The position numbers were made by a program, and so were the translations under genes. The notes beneath the pieces are model-generated. The model was not told where the DNA came from and made no database searches. It was given only the letters and a program-made list of their open reading frames with translations. 64,000 nucleotides of DNA from Polyangiaceae bacterium (lineage in GTDB: Bacteria > Myxococcota_A > Polyangia > Polyangiales > Polyangiaceae), in contig JABFXY010000069.1 of the NCBI GenBank assembly GCA_013361525.1, forward strand, positions 62,001 through 126,000, given 5' to 3'. Positions 34,771 through 43,200 of this stretch are shown here, piece after piece. Position 1 is the first letter of the stretch. Every line of letters starts with the position of its first letter.

Positions 34771-35274
34771 TCAGACCCAGGTCGCTGGCATCGCTGGAGG
34801 AGGCGGCGGGCCCCACGGCGCGCAGATGCCCCTCATCGATCCCGTCGCGCGGCAGCAGGCTTGCGCTTCTCCGATGGGCGTCGTCGTCCAGTCGGTGTTC
34901 GTGAGCAGCGCCTCGCAACATGCCTTCACACTCGGCGACGGGTTGCCGTTGCGAACCGCTTCCGTCGCCCCACAGACGCGGGTTCGGCTCGCCGGTGCTC
35001 GGTTCGATGCGATCGACGTTGCAGGGGCGGCGGCGGGTGCCGGTGTCGATGGTTGCTGACTCGTGCGCGCGGGCGTCTCGGCGGCGTAAGGGCTCGCTGC
35101 CGGCTCGCCGCTCGCACACGATGTGCTCGGCGAGGGCGTGACCGGCGCCGAAGCGCGCCCGCTGTTCGGTGCGTCGGGGGGCGTTTCTCTTTGCCCGCAC
35201 GCGCCGAGCGTTGCGACGAACGTGATCTTCATCGTTGCGAGGAGGGCGAGCCGGTGAATCTCTGCGTGGGTCAT
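34771..35274 (-). CDS. Small lipoprotein with Cys-Cys C-terminal domain, unknown
   Basis: A 167-residue protein started at ATG 35274. The N-terminus (hydrophobic LALLATMKITFVATLGAC, Cys26) reads as a lipoprotein signal; an ATG 14 codons later is an alternative. A long Pro/Ala/Ser/Thr linker leads to a 60-residue end with VKACCEALLTN and AQACCRATGS, two Cys-Cys pairs. Function unknown. It diverges from the histidine kinase gene at 35469 (194-base gap, in which I see no clear site). Confidence 0.6.
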   Translation of the reverse strand: MTHAEIHRLALLATMKITFVATLGACGQRETPPDAPNSGRASAPVTPSPSTSCASGEPAASPYAAETPARTSQQPSTPAPAAAPATSIASNRAPASRTRVCGATEAVRNGNPSPSVKACCEALLTNTDWTTTPIGEAQACCRATGSMRGICAPWGPPPPPAMPATWV

Positions 35275-35468
35275 GGTTCGTGCTCTCGTTGTTCGAGGTT
35301 CATCCGGTAAACGCGCGTCCTCCCGGACCGGCGCACGGTTTCGTGCGCCCGTCGCGAGAGCGGCGCGATCCGGCCGTGAGGTCCTCCGCCCTCATCCTCG
35401 GAGGTCGCGGAACCGCTCACGAATCGGCTGCCCTACGCGAAGAGGCCCGCCGCGCGTGAAACTCACCT

Positions 35469-37517
35469 ATGCTGCGCCGCCTCACGGCAGGGCCCGAGAG
35501 AAAGTCCGGCGAGCATTCGAGAGGTACCGTGGCAGCTCGGAGCGTGTTGATCCAGTACTGGAACAATGAGGGCGCGCTCGTGGCGAGGGACACGTGCGGC
35601 GCCGAATCGCTGGAGCTGTCTGCGAGCGCGAACGAGCGCGTCCTCGAGCTCGCGCGTAACAACGTGCGACGGGCGCTGAACGGCGAGAGCTTCACCGTTC
35701 CCGCGCACATCGATGGGCGCCTCTTCGAGCTTTCATTGCGGCCGCTGCGCACGCAAACGGGTCAACCGTCGGGTGCAGCTTCGGTGCTCGTCGACGTCTC
35801 GGATCGAGCGCGTCTCGAAGAAGAGCTCTCGGAGCGCGTCGCCTTCGAGCGCCTCGTCAGCGGGTTGAGCTCGCACTTCTGGTCGATTCGGAGCGACGAG
35901 ATCGACGACGGCATCCACCACGCGCTCGCGCAGATCGGCTCCTTCGCCAGCGTCGATCGCGCGTACATCTTTCGGTTTTCGAGCGACGGCACGACGATGA
36001 TCAACACGCACGAATGGTGCGCCGAGGGCGTCGAGCCGCAGATCGACAACCTCCAAGCGGTCCCGATCGAGGCCGTCCCCTGGTGGACGGAGCGATTGCG
36101 CAAGCGCGAGACCATTCACGTCCCGCGTGTCGCCGATCTTCCCGAGGAAGCCGCGGGCGAACGAGACATCCTCGAAGCGCAGGATATCCTCTCGGTGCTC
36201 GTCGTCCCGATGGTGCACGGGCAATCGGTCGTGGGCTTCCTCGGATTCGATGCGGTACGCGCGCCGAAGGCATGGCCCATCGGCGACATCGTGCTCCTAC
36301 GCATGGTGGGCGAGATGTTCGTCGCCGCCCTGGAGCGAAAGCGCGCCGTCGAGCTCGAGGCGCAGCTCAACCAGGCGCGCAGCATCGAAAACGTCGCGCG
36401 CCTCGCGGGCGGCGTCGCCCACGACTTCAACAACCTCCTCGCCGTGGTGTTGAACTGCTCCACGATTTTGCGCCGGCAGCTCCTCGATCCGGAGCACATC
36501 CAATTCGTCGACGACATCTACGAGTCGGCCAAACGCGCGGCGGATCTCACGCGGCACCTTCTCCAGATTGGCCGACGCGGCGTGACGGAGCCCGTCGTCC
36601 TCGACCTCAATACGATCGTGGTCGGTCTCGCGCCGCTCTTGTCGCGAACGTTGGGCGAGCACGTTGAGCTCGCGACGGAGCTCGGGGTCGACGTCGGGCT
36701 CGTGCGCATCGGACTACCGCAGTTCGAGCAAATCCTGGTGAATCTCACCGTCAATGCGCGCGACGCGATGCTGCGCGGCGGGAAGCTGGAGATCCGCACA
36801 ACGAACGAGCACCTCGACGACCGGCACGCTCGCCGGTTTTTGGACGTGAAGCCCGGCCCACACGTCGTCCTCAGCGTGAAAGACACCGGCTCCGGCATGA
36901 CGCCCGAGGTCGCCGCGCGCGCGTTCGAGCCTTTCTTCACGACGAAAGGGACGCGCGGTACCGGCCTCGGGCTCTCCACGGTTTATGGCATCGTCAAACA
37001 AGCGGGTGGTCACGTCGCGCTGACGACGGAGCCTGGCGAAGGCACGACCGTATTCGTCTATTTGCCACTGATCGAGGACGCCACGGCCGTCCCATCGTCC
37101 CGAGAGCCGGAGCGGATCGCCTCGCCGCTCGGCCGTGGTGAAACGGTCCTCGTCGTGGAGGACTCCGCGAGCCTGCGACTGCTCGTGCGCGGCGTGCTCA
37201 CCGCGAACCGCTACCGCGTCGTCGACGCGGAGACGCCGATCGACGCCTTGAGCGTTTGCCAGCGGCACGGCGGCGCGATCGATTTGTTGCTGACCGACGT
37301 CATCCTTCCGCAAATGTCGGGCAAAGAGCTCGCTTCGCGCGCGCGCGACGAATACGGCATTCATCGCGTTCTCTATATGTCCGGTTACGACGACGACGTC
37401 GTCGCGCATCAGGGGGTCTTGGAGCCGGGCACCCATTTGCTCCAAAAGCCGTTCCTCGAAGCGGATCTGCTACGAGAGGTCCGGCGCGTCCTCGACGGAG
37501 GCGCCGGCGCCTCGTAG
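35469..37517 (+). CDS. GAF-domain hybrid histidine kinase with receiver
   Basis: A 682-residue protein started at ATG 35469. A PAS-like region occupies the first 120 residues, followed by a GAF domain (about 130-290, with RAYIFRFSSDGT and SVLVVPMVHGQSVVGFLGF). The HisKA motif is GGVAHDFNNLL with His318, the type that often feeds NtrC-like regulators. The HATPase has NLTVNARDAM, DTGSGM, FEPFFTTK and GTGLGLSTVYG. A C-terminal receiver has Asp610 in LLLTDVILPQMSG. No membrane helix. No response regulator with an output domain lies nearby, so its target is unknown. Confidence 0.93.
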   Translation: MLRRLTAGPERKSGEHSRGTVAARSVLIQYWNNEGALVARDTCGAESLELSASANERVLELARNNVRRALNGESFTVPAHIDGRLFELSLRPLRTQTGQPSGAASVLVDVSDRARLEEELSERVAFERLVSGLSSHFWSIRSDEIDDGIHHALAQIGSFASVDRAYIFRFSSDGTTMINTHEWCAEGVEPQIDNLQAVPIEAVPWWTERLRKRETIHVPRVADLPEEAAGERDILEAQDILSVLVVPMVHGQSVVGFLGFDAVRAPKAWPIGDIVLLRMVGEMFVAALERKRAVELEAQLNQARSIENVARLAGGVAHDFNNLLAVVLNCSTILRRQLLDPEHIQFVDDIYESAKRAADLTRHLLQIGRRGVTEPVVLDLNTIVVGLAPLLSRTLGEHVELATELGVDVGLVRIGLPQFEQILVNLTVNARDAMLRGGKLEIRTTNEHLDDRHARRFLDVKPGPHVVLSVKDTGSGMTPEVAARAFEPFFTTKGTRGTGLGLSTVYGIVKQAGGHVALTTEPGEGTTVFVYLPLIEDATAVPSSREPERIASPLGRGETVLVVEDSASLRLLVRGVLTANRYRVVDAETPIDALSVCQRHGGAIDLLLTDVILPQMSGKELASRARDEYGIHRVLYMSGYDDDVVAHQGVLEPGTHLLQKPFLEADLLREVRRVLDGGAGAS

Positions 37518-37562
37518 GTTGCGCGCTCGCGCCCGCCCGGCACGAGCACGCCGTCTTATCGG

Positions 37563-38525
37563 TCAATCCAAGAACGTCGCGACGTCGTGGACGAAGCGAT
37601 GCGGCTGTTCCACGTGCAAACCGTGCCCGGTGCCCTCGTAGACGACGAGCGTAGAGTCCGGGATGAGGCTATCGAGCCCCTGCTGATCCGCCAGCGAGAA
37701 GAACCCATCCTGATCGCCCCAAAGGATCAGCGTCGGCGCCGTGATCGACGACAGCTGACTCGAATGGTCGTCGGCGATGAGACCATCCAGGGCCTGTTGC
37801 CAAATCGCTGCGGGGACCTTCAAGCTCTCCGATACCGACGTATCGAGGAACGAAGCCGGGATCGGGCGATAAAACGTGCTCGCCTGAAAATCCGTGACGA
37901 ACGCAGGATCGATGGGATCGACGAGGGTATCCACGACGGTATCGAAGAAGAGGACACCTTCGTTGTAGGCGCTCGTCGGGGCGGACCCGACGAGGACGAG
38001 CTTGTCGACACGATCCGGATGGAAGGTCGCGACGCGGTGCGCGACAAAGCTCCCCATCGAGTGGCCGACGAGCGACGCGCTCTCGATACCCATCGCATCC
38101 ATGAATGCGACGATGTCCGCCTCGAAGTCGCTTTGCGCATAACAACACGCCGGCTTGTCCGAGTCGCCGTGACCGCGCAGATCGAGCGCGTACACATGAT
38201 AGCGGCGTGGGAAATTACGCAGGTTCAAGTCGAAGGAATGGTGTGAATCGGTGTAACCGTGAATGAAGATGACTGCGTCGCCGTTCGGCGACCCTTGCTC
38301 GAGATATTCAAGCTCCACGCCGGTGGAGAGGGCGACGCGATGGAGCGCGGGCGCGGCGCAGATCTCGCTCGCAGCGACCTCCTCGGTCTCCGTATCTTCG
38401 AGATCGGTTTCGTCCGGCTCCGGCTGACAGCCGAGCGCGGCGATGCAACCTAGACTCGCCGCCGCCACCATGGCGATCGACGAAGCGGAGCGGGCGATGC
38501 TTTCGGACCGACGAACGCTCATCAT
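37563..38525 (-). CDS. Secreted alpha/beta hydrolase lipoprotein
   Basis: A 320-residue protein with ATG-ATG at 38525/38522 after GGGAGG. The signal peptide ends in ALGC (Cys33), and an acidic linker follows. The hydrolase fold shows IFIHGYTDSHHS (oxyanion region), DLRGHGDSD, the nucleophile elbow GHSMGS (Ser156), WGDQDGFF (acid) and GTGHGLHVEQP (His). A complete Ser-Asp-His triad is therefore likely. A vicinal Cys pair (ACCYAQ) is present. The substrate is unknown; esterase or epoxide-hydrolase-like activity at the cell surface is a fair guess. It is divergent from the acyl-CoA dehydrogenase gene, with repeat copy 2 between them. Confidence 0.85.
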   Translation of the reverse strand: MMSVRRSESIARSASSIAMVAAASLGCIAALGCQPEPDETDLEDTETEEVAASEICAAPALHRVALSTGVELEYLEQGSPNGDAVIFIHGYTDSHHSFDLNLRNFPRRYHVYALDLRGHGDSDKPACCYAQSDFEADIVAFMDAMGIESASLVGHSMGSFVAHRVATFHPDRVDKLVLVGSAPTSAYNEGVLFFDTVVDTLVDPIDPAFVTDFQASTFYRPIPASFLDTSVSESLKVPAAIWQQALDGLIADDHSSQLSSITAPTLILWGDQDGFFSLADQQGLDSLIPDSTLVVYEGTGHGLHVEQPHRFVHDVATFLD

Positions 38526-38604
38526 GCCTCCCTCAGGACCGCGAAGCGCGATCGGCTACAGGCTACCGACTACAGCCTTCAGGAAGAAGCGGCTTCTGCC
38601 CTGT

Positions 38605-38740
38605 AGGGCTGTCCTAAGTTTCCGCTCGTCGTTCGGCCCGGCCCGCGCTGACGCGCGCAAGTGAAGGCCGGGCCGAACGACGACTCGAGCGCCGAAGCCT
38701 GGACAGCCCCTTCATTGTCACTTGGCCGCCCTTCGGGCGG
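38605..38740. repeat. Dispersed palindromic repeat, copy 2
   Basis: Same 136-base element as at 19027-19162 and in the same orientation: AGGGCTGTCC to GGACAGCCCC around a long stem, then the tail with the CCGCCCTTCGGGCGG stem-loop (38726-38740). The centre TTCGGCCCGGCCCGCGCTGA is unchanged, while substitutions cluster in the outer arms. It lies between divergent genes, so in this copy it cannot serve as a simple terminator for either of them. Confidence 0.85.
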
Positions 38741-38787
38741 GCTCAGCCCATCGTCCGAGCGCCGAAAGTCGTGGTAGGGATCGAGAC

Positions 38788-39990
38788 ATGGACTTTTCCG
38801 ATCCGCCCCGCGTCCGCGAGATCCTCCCGAAGATTCGCGCGTTCTTCGCATCCGATCTCCTCCTCCTGGAGCGGGAGCTGCTCGCGAGGCGCAGCTTTCG
38901 GGCATTGTTGCCCGAGCTCGGGGAAGCTCGACGCAAGGTGAAGCAGCTCGGCCTCTGGGCTCCTCACCTGCCGGAGGCTTGGGGCGGTATGGGGCTTACG
39001 CTCACGGAGCACGCGCGCGTTTCGGAAGAGCTCGGCAAGAGCCCGATTGGCCATTACGTCTTCAATTGCCAAGCGCCGGACGTGGGGAACATGGAGATCC
39101 TCATGCAATACGGCGACGACGCTCAGAAACGGCAGTTTCTGACCCCGCTCGCCAACGGCGACATCCGCTCCTGCTTCTCGATGACCGAGCCGGACTTGCC
39201 GGGGTCGAACCCGACTTGGCTCGGGACGCAGGCGACCCTCGACGGCGACGAATGGGTCATTCGCGGCCGTAAGTGGTTTACCTCCTCGGCGGAGGGCGCC
39301 GCTTTTGCGATCGTCATGGCCGTGACGGACCCGGACGCAGCGCCGCACATGCGCGCGAGCCAAATCATCGTTCCCACGGACACGAAGGGCTTTCGTATCA
39401 TCCGGAACATCCCGGTCATGGGCGAGCCCGGCGACGATTATGGCAGCCACGCCGAGGTCGAATATGTCGATTGCCGCGTCCCCGCGAAGAACCTGCTGGG
39501 ACCGCGCGGCGGCGGCTTCTTCGTCGCACAAGAGCGCCTCGGGCCCGGCCGTATCCACCATGCCATGCGATGGATCGGCATCGCCGAACGCGCCTTCGAT
39601 CTCATGTGTACGCGCGCGGCCACCCGCGAGGTGGCGCCCGGGAAGAAGCTCGCCCACAAGCAGATTGTCCAAGGGTGGATTGCGGAGTGTCGCGCGCAAA
39701 TCGACGCCGCCCGGCTCTACGTCATGCACACCGCATGGCGCATCGAGAAGGAGGGCGCCCACGAAGCGCGCGACGGCATCAGCGCCATCAAGTTCTATGT
39801 CGCCGACGTCCTGACCAACGTGCTCGACCGGGCCATTCAGGTGCACGGCGCGCTCGGACTCACCGACGATACCGTCCTCGCGTATTACTATCGTCACGAG
39901 CGAGCCGCCCATATCTACGACGGCGCCGACGAGGTCCACAAGGTGAGCCTCGCGAAGCGGATCATGAAGCGCTACGGGGTCGAGACGTGA
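38788..39990 (+). CDS. Acyl-CoA dehydrogenase, ACAD10/11-like
   Basis: A 400-residue flavoenzyme started at ATG 38788 (AGGGA upstream); earlier starts would run into the repeat element. Family landmarks are WGGMGLTLTEHARVSEELGKS, CFSMTEPDLPGSNPT, WVIRGRKWFTSSAEGA, GRIHHAMRWIGIAERAFDLM and the late QVHGALGLTDDTVLAYYYRHERAAHIYDGADEVHK. Together with the overlapping kinase gene (GTGA overlap) it forms the two-gene equivalent of ACAD11, in which a phosphotransferase-fold domain and an acyl-CoA dehydrogenase convert 4-hydroxyacyl-CoA through a phosphorylated intermediate. That substrate is inferred from the pairing. Confidence 0.9.
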   Translation: MDFSDPPRVREILPKIRAFFASDLLLLERELLARRSFRALLPELGEARRKVKQLGLWAPHLPEAWGGMGLTLTEHARVSEELGKSPIGHYVFNCQAPDVGNMEILMQYGDDAQKRQFLTPLANGDIRSCFSMTEPDLPGSNPTWLGTQATLDGDEWVIRGRKWFTSSAEGAAFAIVMAVTDPDAAPHMRASQIIVPTDTKGFRIIRNIPVMGEPGDDYGSHAEVEYVDCRVPAKNLLGPRGGGFFVAQERLGPGRIHHAMRWIGIAERAFDLMCTRAATREVAPGKKLAHKQIVQGWIAECRAQIDAARLYVMHTAWRIEKEGAHEARDGISAIKFYVADVLTNVLDRAIQVHGALGLTDDTVLAYYYRHERAAHIYDGADEVHKVSLAKRIMKRYGVET

Positions 39991-41075
39991 GCGCCCCGAT
40001 CGACAGCCCGCGCGCCGTCCGCCCCGGGGAAGAGCTCGACCTCGACAAGCTCGGATCGTTCCTCTCGAATGCGCTCGGCGGCGAGCTCGCTGCGCCGCTC
40101 GACGTCCAGCAGTTCCCGAGCGGGCATTCCAATCTCACGTATCTGGTCAGGGCGCGGTTTTCGAACGGGGAAGAACGGCAGCTCGTCGTTCGCCGCCCAC
40201 CGTTCGGCAATCGGGTGAAGACGGCGCACGACATGGGGCGCGAGCATCGCGTCCTCACCGCGCTTTCACCCTATTACGACAAAGCGCCGAAGCCGATCGT
40301 CACCTGCGAGGACGAGAGCATCATCGGCGCGCCCTTCTACGCGATGGAGCGAATCTCCGGCGTCATCCTGCGGCGAAAGACGCCGCCTGGCGTCGAGCTC
40401 ACGCCGGCGACCTTGTCGGGGGTCGCCACGTCGTTCGTCGACGCGCTCGTCGAGCTGCACGAGCTGCCGCTCGAGTCGACCGGTCTCGCTTCGCTCGGAA
40501 AGCCGCTCGGGTACGTCGAGCGGCAAGTCACCGGTTGGGCGAAGCGTTATGCCGACGCGAAGACGGACGAGATCCCCTCGATCGAGCGAACGTCGCAATG
40601 GCTCGTTGCGAACATGCCCGAAAGCCGGCAGGCCTCGGTGATTCACAACGACTTCAAATACGACAACCTCGTCCTCGACGCGTCCGACCTCACGAAGATC
40701 GTGGGTGTCCTCGATTGGGAGATGGCGACCGTCGGTGACCCGCTGATGGATCTGGGGACCGCGCTCGCCTATTGGGTCCAAAGCGACGACCCGGAGGCCG
40801 TCCAGACGTACACGTTCGGCCCGACGAACCTGCCGGGCAGCCCGAAGCGCAAAGAGATCTTGGAGCAATACGCCAAAAAGCGCCCCGGCGTCGTCCCCGA
40901 CGACATGCGCTTTTATTACGTGTTTGCGCTGTTCAAGAATGCGGTCGTCGCCCAGCAGATTTACGCCCGGTACAAGCGAGGAGCCACGACCGACGAGCGT
41001 TTCGCGATGATGATCTTCGCGGTAGGCATCCTCGGCGACGCCGCCGTCCAGGCGATAGACACCGGCACCTTCTGA
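39987..41075 (+). CDS. Aminoglycoside-phosphotransferase-fold kinase (ACAD11 partner)
   Basis: A 362-residue protein started at GTG 39987, overlapping the dehydrogenase stop by four bases. It has the APH fold: N-lobe GHSNLTYLVRARF and QLVVRRPP, catalytic loop VIHNDFKYDNLVL with Asp222 and Asn227, and the metal-binding VLDWEMATVGDPLMDLG with Asp243. This subfamily (APH_ACAD10/11-like) phosphorylates a hydroxyacyl-CoA rather than an antibiotic. Translational coupling to the dehydrogenase supports a shared pathway. A strong hairpin follows the stop. Confidence 0.88.
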   Translation: MSAPIDSPRAVRPGEELDLDKLGSFLSNALGGELAAPLDVQQFPSGHSNLTYLVRARFSNGEERQLVVRRPPFGNRVKTAHDMGREHRVLTALSPYYDKAPKPIVTCEDESIIGAPFYAMERISGVILRRKTPPGVELTPATLSGVATSFVDALVELHELPLESTGLASLGKPLGYVERQVTGWAKRYADAKTDEIPSIERTSQWLVANMPESRQASVIHNDFKYDNLVLDASDLTKIVGVLDWEMATVGDPLMDLGTALAYWVQSDDPEAVQTYTFGPTNLPGSPKRKEILEQYAKKRPGVVPDDMRFYYVFALFKNAVVAQQIYARYKRGATTDERFAMMIFAVGILGDAAVQAIDTGTF

Positions 41076-41080
41076 TTTTC

Positions 41081-41190
41081 AGAGGGGACGCCAAGCGCGC
41101 CAAGTGAAGAGAGAGAAAGAAGAGAGGAGGATTGGAATTCATTCCAAACCCTCCTCTTTCTCTGTCCTTGGCGTCCTTGGCGACCCCTCT
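41081..41190. terminator. Long imperfect hairpin between convergent genes
   Basis: AGAGGGGACGCCAAGCGCGCCAAG (41081-41104) faces CTTGGCGTCCTTGGCGACCCCTCT (41167-41190). An inner AGAGGAGGATTGGAATTC faces CATTCCAAACCCTCCTCTTTC. About 110 bases can fold back on themselves. It most likely ends transcription from both sides, but its size is closer to a MITE- or REP-type element. Confidence 0.65.
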
Positions 41191-41207
41191 CGTTCTTCTG
41201 GGGGGGG

Positions 41208-41879
41208 CTACTCGTTGGCGGCGCCCGGGGTGGCGGTGCAAGCGGCGTAGTCGGCGCTGCCGTCGGGGGTTGCGCACCATGATTGGGGCTCGGGGGCGCC
41301 GGCGGCCGGGTATACGGTCGACGTGAGCACGGTCTCGCCGTCGAGGAGGAAGAGCTCGTCGCCGTCGCCGTCGGAGAGGCCGAATGGGGCGTAGAAGCAG
41401 GGGCTCGATCCGGGCGCGCATTCGGTTTGCGGCTCCTGCTCGCCGGGCTGCACGACGGCGTCCTGTTTGGCGAGGATGAACAGGAACCCGCCCGGCGGAA
41501 CGCTCGTCCCCGCGGGGAATGTGATCGATTCGTCGAGCTTGGGAACGCCGGGGCCGTCGCTGTCGGCGAGACCGAGGCCGCCCAAATCGAATGCGACGTC
41601 CCCGCGGTTGTAGAGCTCGACCCAGTCTTCGGTGGCGCTGATTTCGTTGATGACGAGATCGCTGTTGCCCGGTGTTCCGCCGCCGTCGCTCGAGGAGCCG
41701 CCGTCGGAGGACGAGCCGCCGTCGGCCGAGGAGCCGCCATCGGTCGACGAGCCACCATTGCCGTCGGCGGGCGAGCCGCCGGAGCCGCCACCGCCGTCGT
41801 CGTCGTTGTTCGCCTCCGAGCACGCGAAGAGGCCAACCATCATCAGGCAAAGGAAGGATTCGAGGCGTCGCATGGTCAT
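41208..41879 (-). CDS. Lipoprotein with lamin-tail domain
   Basis: A 223-residue protein (ATG 41879, or 41873 two codons later) with lipobox GLFAC (Cys20). An Asp/Gly/Ser repeat linker follows (units of DGGSSADGGSSS type). The domain is a clear lamin-tail fold: LVINEISATEDWVELYNRGDVAFDLGGLGL at about 77-106, then PPGGFLFILAK and DGDELFLLDG. Lamin-tail domains in bacteria are secreted and are found on nucleases and surface proteins; here the domain stands alone. Two Cys pairs near the end (ECAPGSSPC, CATPDG...ACTATPG) may be disulphides. Function unknown. Confidence 0.82.
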   Translation of the reverse strand: MTMRRLESFLCLMMVGLFACSEANNDDDGGGGSGGSPADGNGGSSTDGGSSADGGSSSDGGSSSDGGGTPGNSDLVINEISATEDWVELYNRGDVAFDLGGLGLADSDGPGVPKLDESITFPAGTSVPPGGFLFILAKQDAVVQPGEQEPQTECAPGSSPCFYAPFGLSDGDGDELFLLDGETVLTSTVYPAAGAPEPQSWCATPDGSADYAACTATPGAANE

Positions 41880-41901
41880 CGTCTCTCCGTTATCGGTGCG
41901 G

Positions 41902-43200
41902 TCAAAACTCCACTGCGCCGATCACGCGCAGTCGAACGTCGTCGAGGCCGGGGATCGCCTCTTCGGTCGCATCGCCGAATAGTTGGCCGTCCACGGCGAG
42001 GAAAATGCCCAATGGATCGAGGATGAAGTAGCCGGCCGATCCGGTAATGAGGGCGAGGTATTGGTCGCTGTCGCTCGTGTCGCGCAGGAAATAGGTGCCG
42101 GTCGCGCCGAGGGAGAGGCGCTCGATCGGGCGGACGCGGACGAACCCTTCGACGAGGGCAACCTCGCGATCACCGTCGCCTTCGTACCCCCACGCGTACG
42201 CGAAGCTCACGCCGCCGCGAATGCGATCTCCCGCCCAGGCGAGCGTGGTCGTCACCCGGTCCGACCGCGCGAGGCCCGTTCCGCTCGAGCCGGCCTGGTA
42301 GCTCGCGTGAATCGTGAGCGGTTTTGCGTCCTCGATGATCGCAATGGGGTGCACCTCCGCCGCGACCTCGACGTTTTTGCCTCGATTGAGCTCGCGCTGG
42401 CTGTATCCCTCGCCGTTGTACGCACCGGCGCCGATCCACCCGAAGCCTTTGGGGAAGAAGCCGCGGATGGTGCCGCCGAGATCGGCCGGTGAGAGCAGGC
42501 CGCTTCGTTCGAGCGCGGTCGGCCCCACGATTCGAAGTCCCTCGAGCGCTTCGACTGCTCCGACCGTCAACGTGGGAACCAAGCCGAGGCGCGTCTCGAC
42601 GATGTCCCATGCCGTGTATGCGCCCCAGGCTTCGCGAACGCGAAACAGGAAGCTGTCGCCTGCGACGCCGATGAGCGCGCCCTCGCTCGCGCTGCGCACG
42701 GCCTCGACGAGGACCCGCGCGCGGGCTCCCTCGAAGGCTGCGTCGATGCGCGCATGGGCGCGCGGCAGCTCGAATGCATGGAACCACTCCGTCTCTTCGC
42801 CCTCGCTGCGAATGCTCAAGACGTATTGGGCATACACGCTGAGGTGGCCTTCGATGACCAATGGGTCGGCGCCGTCGAGGAGCGGGAAACTCGCGCGCGC
42901 ACCGCTCAATGGGAAGAAGTCGACGATTGGACCGGAGGCGGGCGGTGCGTCCTTGGCCACCATCATGGTGGGTGGTTGGGGCTTTTCGGCCTTCGCCGGG
43001 GCCGGAGCGGGCGCCGCCGGTGCGTGGGCCGGCGGTGGGTCGGCGGGCGGCCCAGGCGCAGGCGGAGCGGCGGGATCCGGCGCTGGAGCAGCGGGACTCG
43101 GATCCGGCGCGGGCGGATCGACGGGTTGCGCCATTGCGACGGCGTGGGGAAGAGCGACCATTGCGCCGATCGCGAGCGCAGGAACGAGTCTACGTACCAT
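41902..43200 (-). CDS. Outer-membrane beta-barrel protein (porin-like)
   Basis: A 432-residue protein with signal peptide (cleavage after AMA), a 70-residue Pro/Ala-rich linker, then alternating strands such as PLVIEGHLSVYAQYVLSI, ARIDAAFEGARARVLVEAV, FGWIGAGAYNGEG, RIRGGVSFAYAWGYEG and VRLRVIGAVEF at the end. The terminal Phe and strand pattern fit a phosphate-selective-porin-like barrel. The linker could span to peptidoglycan. Its ATG shares one base with the stop of the DUF2252 gene (TAATG), so the two genes form an operon. Confidence 0.75.
   Translation of the reverse strand: MVRRLVPALAIGAMVALPHAVAMAQPVDPPAPDPSPAAPAPDPAAPPAPGPPADPPPAHAPAAPAPAPAKAEKPQPPTMMVAKDAPPASGPIVDFFPLSGARASFPLLDGADPLVIEGHLSVYAQYVLSIRSEGEETEWFHAFELPRAHARIDAAFEGARARVLVEAVRSASEGALIGVAGDSFLFRVREAWGAYTAWDIVETRLGLVPTLTVGAVEALEGLRIVGPTALERSGLLSPADLGGTIRGFFPKGFGWIGAGAYNGEGYSQRELNRGKNVEVAAEVHPIAIIEDAKPLTIHASYQAGSSGTGLARSDRVTTTLAWAGDRIRGGVSFAYAWGYEGDGDREVALVEGFVRVRPIERLSLGATGTYFLRDTSDSDQYLALITGSAGYFILDPLGIFLAVDGQLFGDATEEAIPGLDDVRLRVIGAVEF

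Noticed and set aside
39987-41075. Aminoglycoside resistance gene
   Set aside because: The phosphotransferase fold is present, but overlap with an acyl-CoA dehydrogenase gene and the ACAD10/11-type sequence point to acyl-CoA metabolism.
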